Source of the DNA: CAZECE01 sp964510525
Lineage (GTDB): Bacteria > Pseudomonadota > Gammaproteobacteria > Pseudomonadales > JANQJO01
NCBI GenBank assembly: GCA_964510525.1
Contig: CAZECE010000004.1
Coordinates: forward strand, 1-11,994
Direction: 5' to 3'
Length of the DNA: 11,994 bases
Part shown: positions 11,374-11,994 of the stretch, piece by piece
Position numbering within the stretch: position 1 is the stretch's first letter
How the letters are laid out: the number at the start of each line of letters is the position of its first letter
Made by a program: the position numbers and the translations under genes
Notes under the pieces: generated by a model
Databases searched by the model: none
What the model was told of the DNA's origin: nothing
What the model saw: only the letters and a program-made list of their open reading frames with translations

Positions 11374-11994
11374 ATGAAACGAATTTCAGGCCAACTCTTC
11401 TTTTCCCCATCCGATCTGACGGTCTACAGCGACAGTCCTTACGCGTCTTGGATGGATCATTTAGCACTGTCTTATCCTGAGCACGCACCGAAGCCTAATG
11501 ACCATGATCCCTTAATGACGTTGCTGCAGCGTCGTGGGTATGAGTATGAAAAATCAGTATTAACCCAATTTAAAACCGAAGGGCGTTCGGTTGTGGATTG
11601 CTCTGATGCCAAAGACCCTCACCAGGCCACGCAAGATACGATGCGCTCTGGAGCCGAGGTGATCTTTCAAGCGGCGTTGTCTGCACCACCGTTTGCTGGC
11701 TTCGCTGACTTTTTGGTGAAAGTCAGTGGCGCCAGTGAGTTGGGGGACTATCACTACGAAGTGTGGGACACCAAACTCTCTCGCAGCATCAAACCGTATT
11801 TTTTGGTTCAGCTCTGTTGTTATCAAGACATGTTATCTCGGCTACAGGGGCGCCGGTCTCAGGCATCGGTTATTTTATTAGGCCATGGGCAAGAAGCGCG
11901 CTTTAACACCGACGATTATTTCTTTTACTATTTGGCGCTGAAAACGGCTTTTCTGGACATGCATGCGAACTTTGATGCTAAGACTCCGTTGGAT
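11374..11994 (+). CDS. TM0106-type RecB-like putative nuclease, 5' part (runs off window)
   Basis: An open frame of 207 codons with no stop continues past the window. It matches the TM0106/COG2251 RecB-like family: an N-terminal L-F-F-S-P-S-D-L-T-V-Y-S-D-S-P-Y-A-S-W segment, L-L-Q-R-R-G-Y-E-Y-E, T-M-R-S-G-A-E-V-I-F-Q-A-A-L, then G-F-A-D112-F-L and Y-E-V-W-D132-T-K134-L-S-R-S-I-K-P-Y-x3-Q146-L-C-C-Y150. The Asp, D-x-K and Q-x3-Y elements are the active-site motifs of RecB-family PD-(D/E)xK nucleases. Family members are usually about 450 residues or more, so over half should lie outside. The start at 11374 is the first in-frame Met at the family-like N-terminus, but no good ribosome site precedes it. 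The cellular role of this family is not established; DNA processing or repair is the usual inference. Confidence 0.8.
   Translation, partial: MKRISGQLFFSPSDLTVYSDSPYASWMDHLALSYPEHAPKPNDHDPLMTLLQRRGYEYEKSVLTQFKTEGRSVVDCSDAKDPHQATQDTMRSGAEVIFQAALSAPPFAGFADFLVKVSGASELGDYHYEVWDTKLSRSIKPYFLVQLCCYQDMLSRLQGRRSQASVILLGHGQEARFNTDDYFFYYLALKTAFLDMHANFDAKTPLD

Noticed and set aside
11560..11826. Minus-strand open frame of 88 codons
   Set aside because: It is antisense to the RecB-like nuclease frame, which has clear family motifs.

Overview
The window looks like the backbone of a plasmid (or an integrated plasmid or chromid) from a gammaproteobacterium, probably a marine or aquatic one. This rests on moderately low GC, a P1/F-type ParA-ParB pair, a RepA_C-type replication protein, and accessory genes of gammaproteobacterial character. 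No rRNA, tRNA or CRISPR array was seen. The host assignment is an inference from gene families only.

Left part (1-4110): mobile-element debris and accessory genes, all genes on the minus strand. Bases 1-140 are the terminal part of an IS66-family element, with the first 19 codons of its accessory tnpA. It abuts the 3' end of a group II intron (canonical domains V and VI, ending near 294). Then come a secreted protein with a transglutaminase-like Cys-His-Asp pattern, two small proteins I do not recognise, a periplasmic dienelactone-hydrolase-family protein, a ParE/RelE toxin with its PF09720-type antitoxin, and a remnant of an AbiEii-type nucleotidyltransferase toxin.

Core part (4257-9309): the maintenance module. 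On the minus strand lie parA and parB, followed by a terminator, a palindrome-rich spacer and a small ParB/KorB-like DNA-binding protein. On the plus strand, divergent from parA, lies repA. Downstream of repA is a roughly 700-bp non-coding origin. It holds an AT hairpin, a DnaA-box-like site, six iteron copies with 20-21 bp spacing (8887-9005), one perfect inverted iteron copy near the repA end, and an AT-rich repeat block that is a plausible unwinding element. Two related palindromes (core TTTAGTCTYGAGACTAAA) sit just upstream of the ParB-like gene. A separate 20-bp palindrome follows the parB terminator and is a candidate centromere site.

Right part (9310-11994): a NRDE/TANGO2-family gene broken by a one-base frameshift; an SRAP (YedK/HMCES-like) gene that has lost its N-terminus and catalytic Cys2; a second ParE/ParD-like toxin-antitoxin pair on the minus strand with a good sigma-70 promoter; and the 5' part of a TM0106-type RecB-like nuclease running off the window end.

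Together this is a replication and partition core flanked by two addiction modules and decaying cargo. I did not find a clearly new defence or enzymatic system. The least ordinary signals are the palindrome pair at the ParB-like gene, the origin architecture, and the secreted transglutaminase-like protein.
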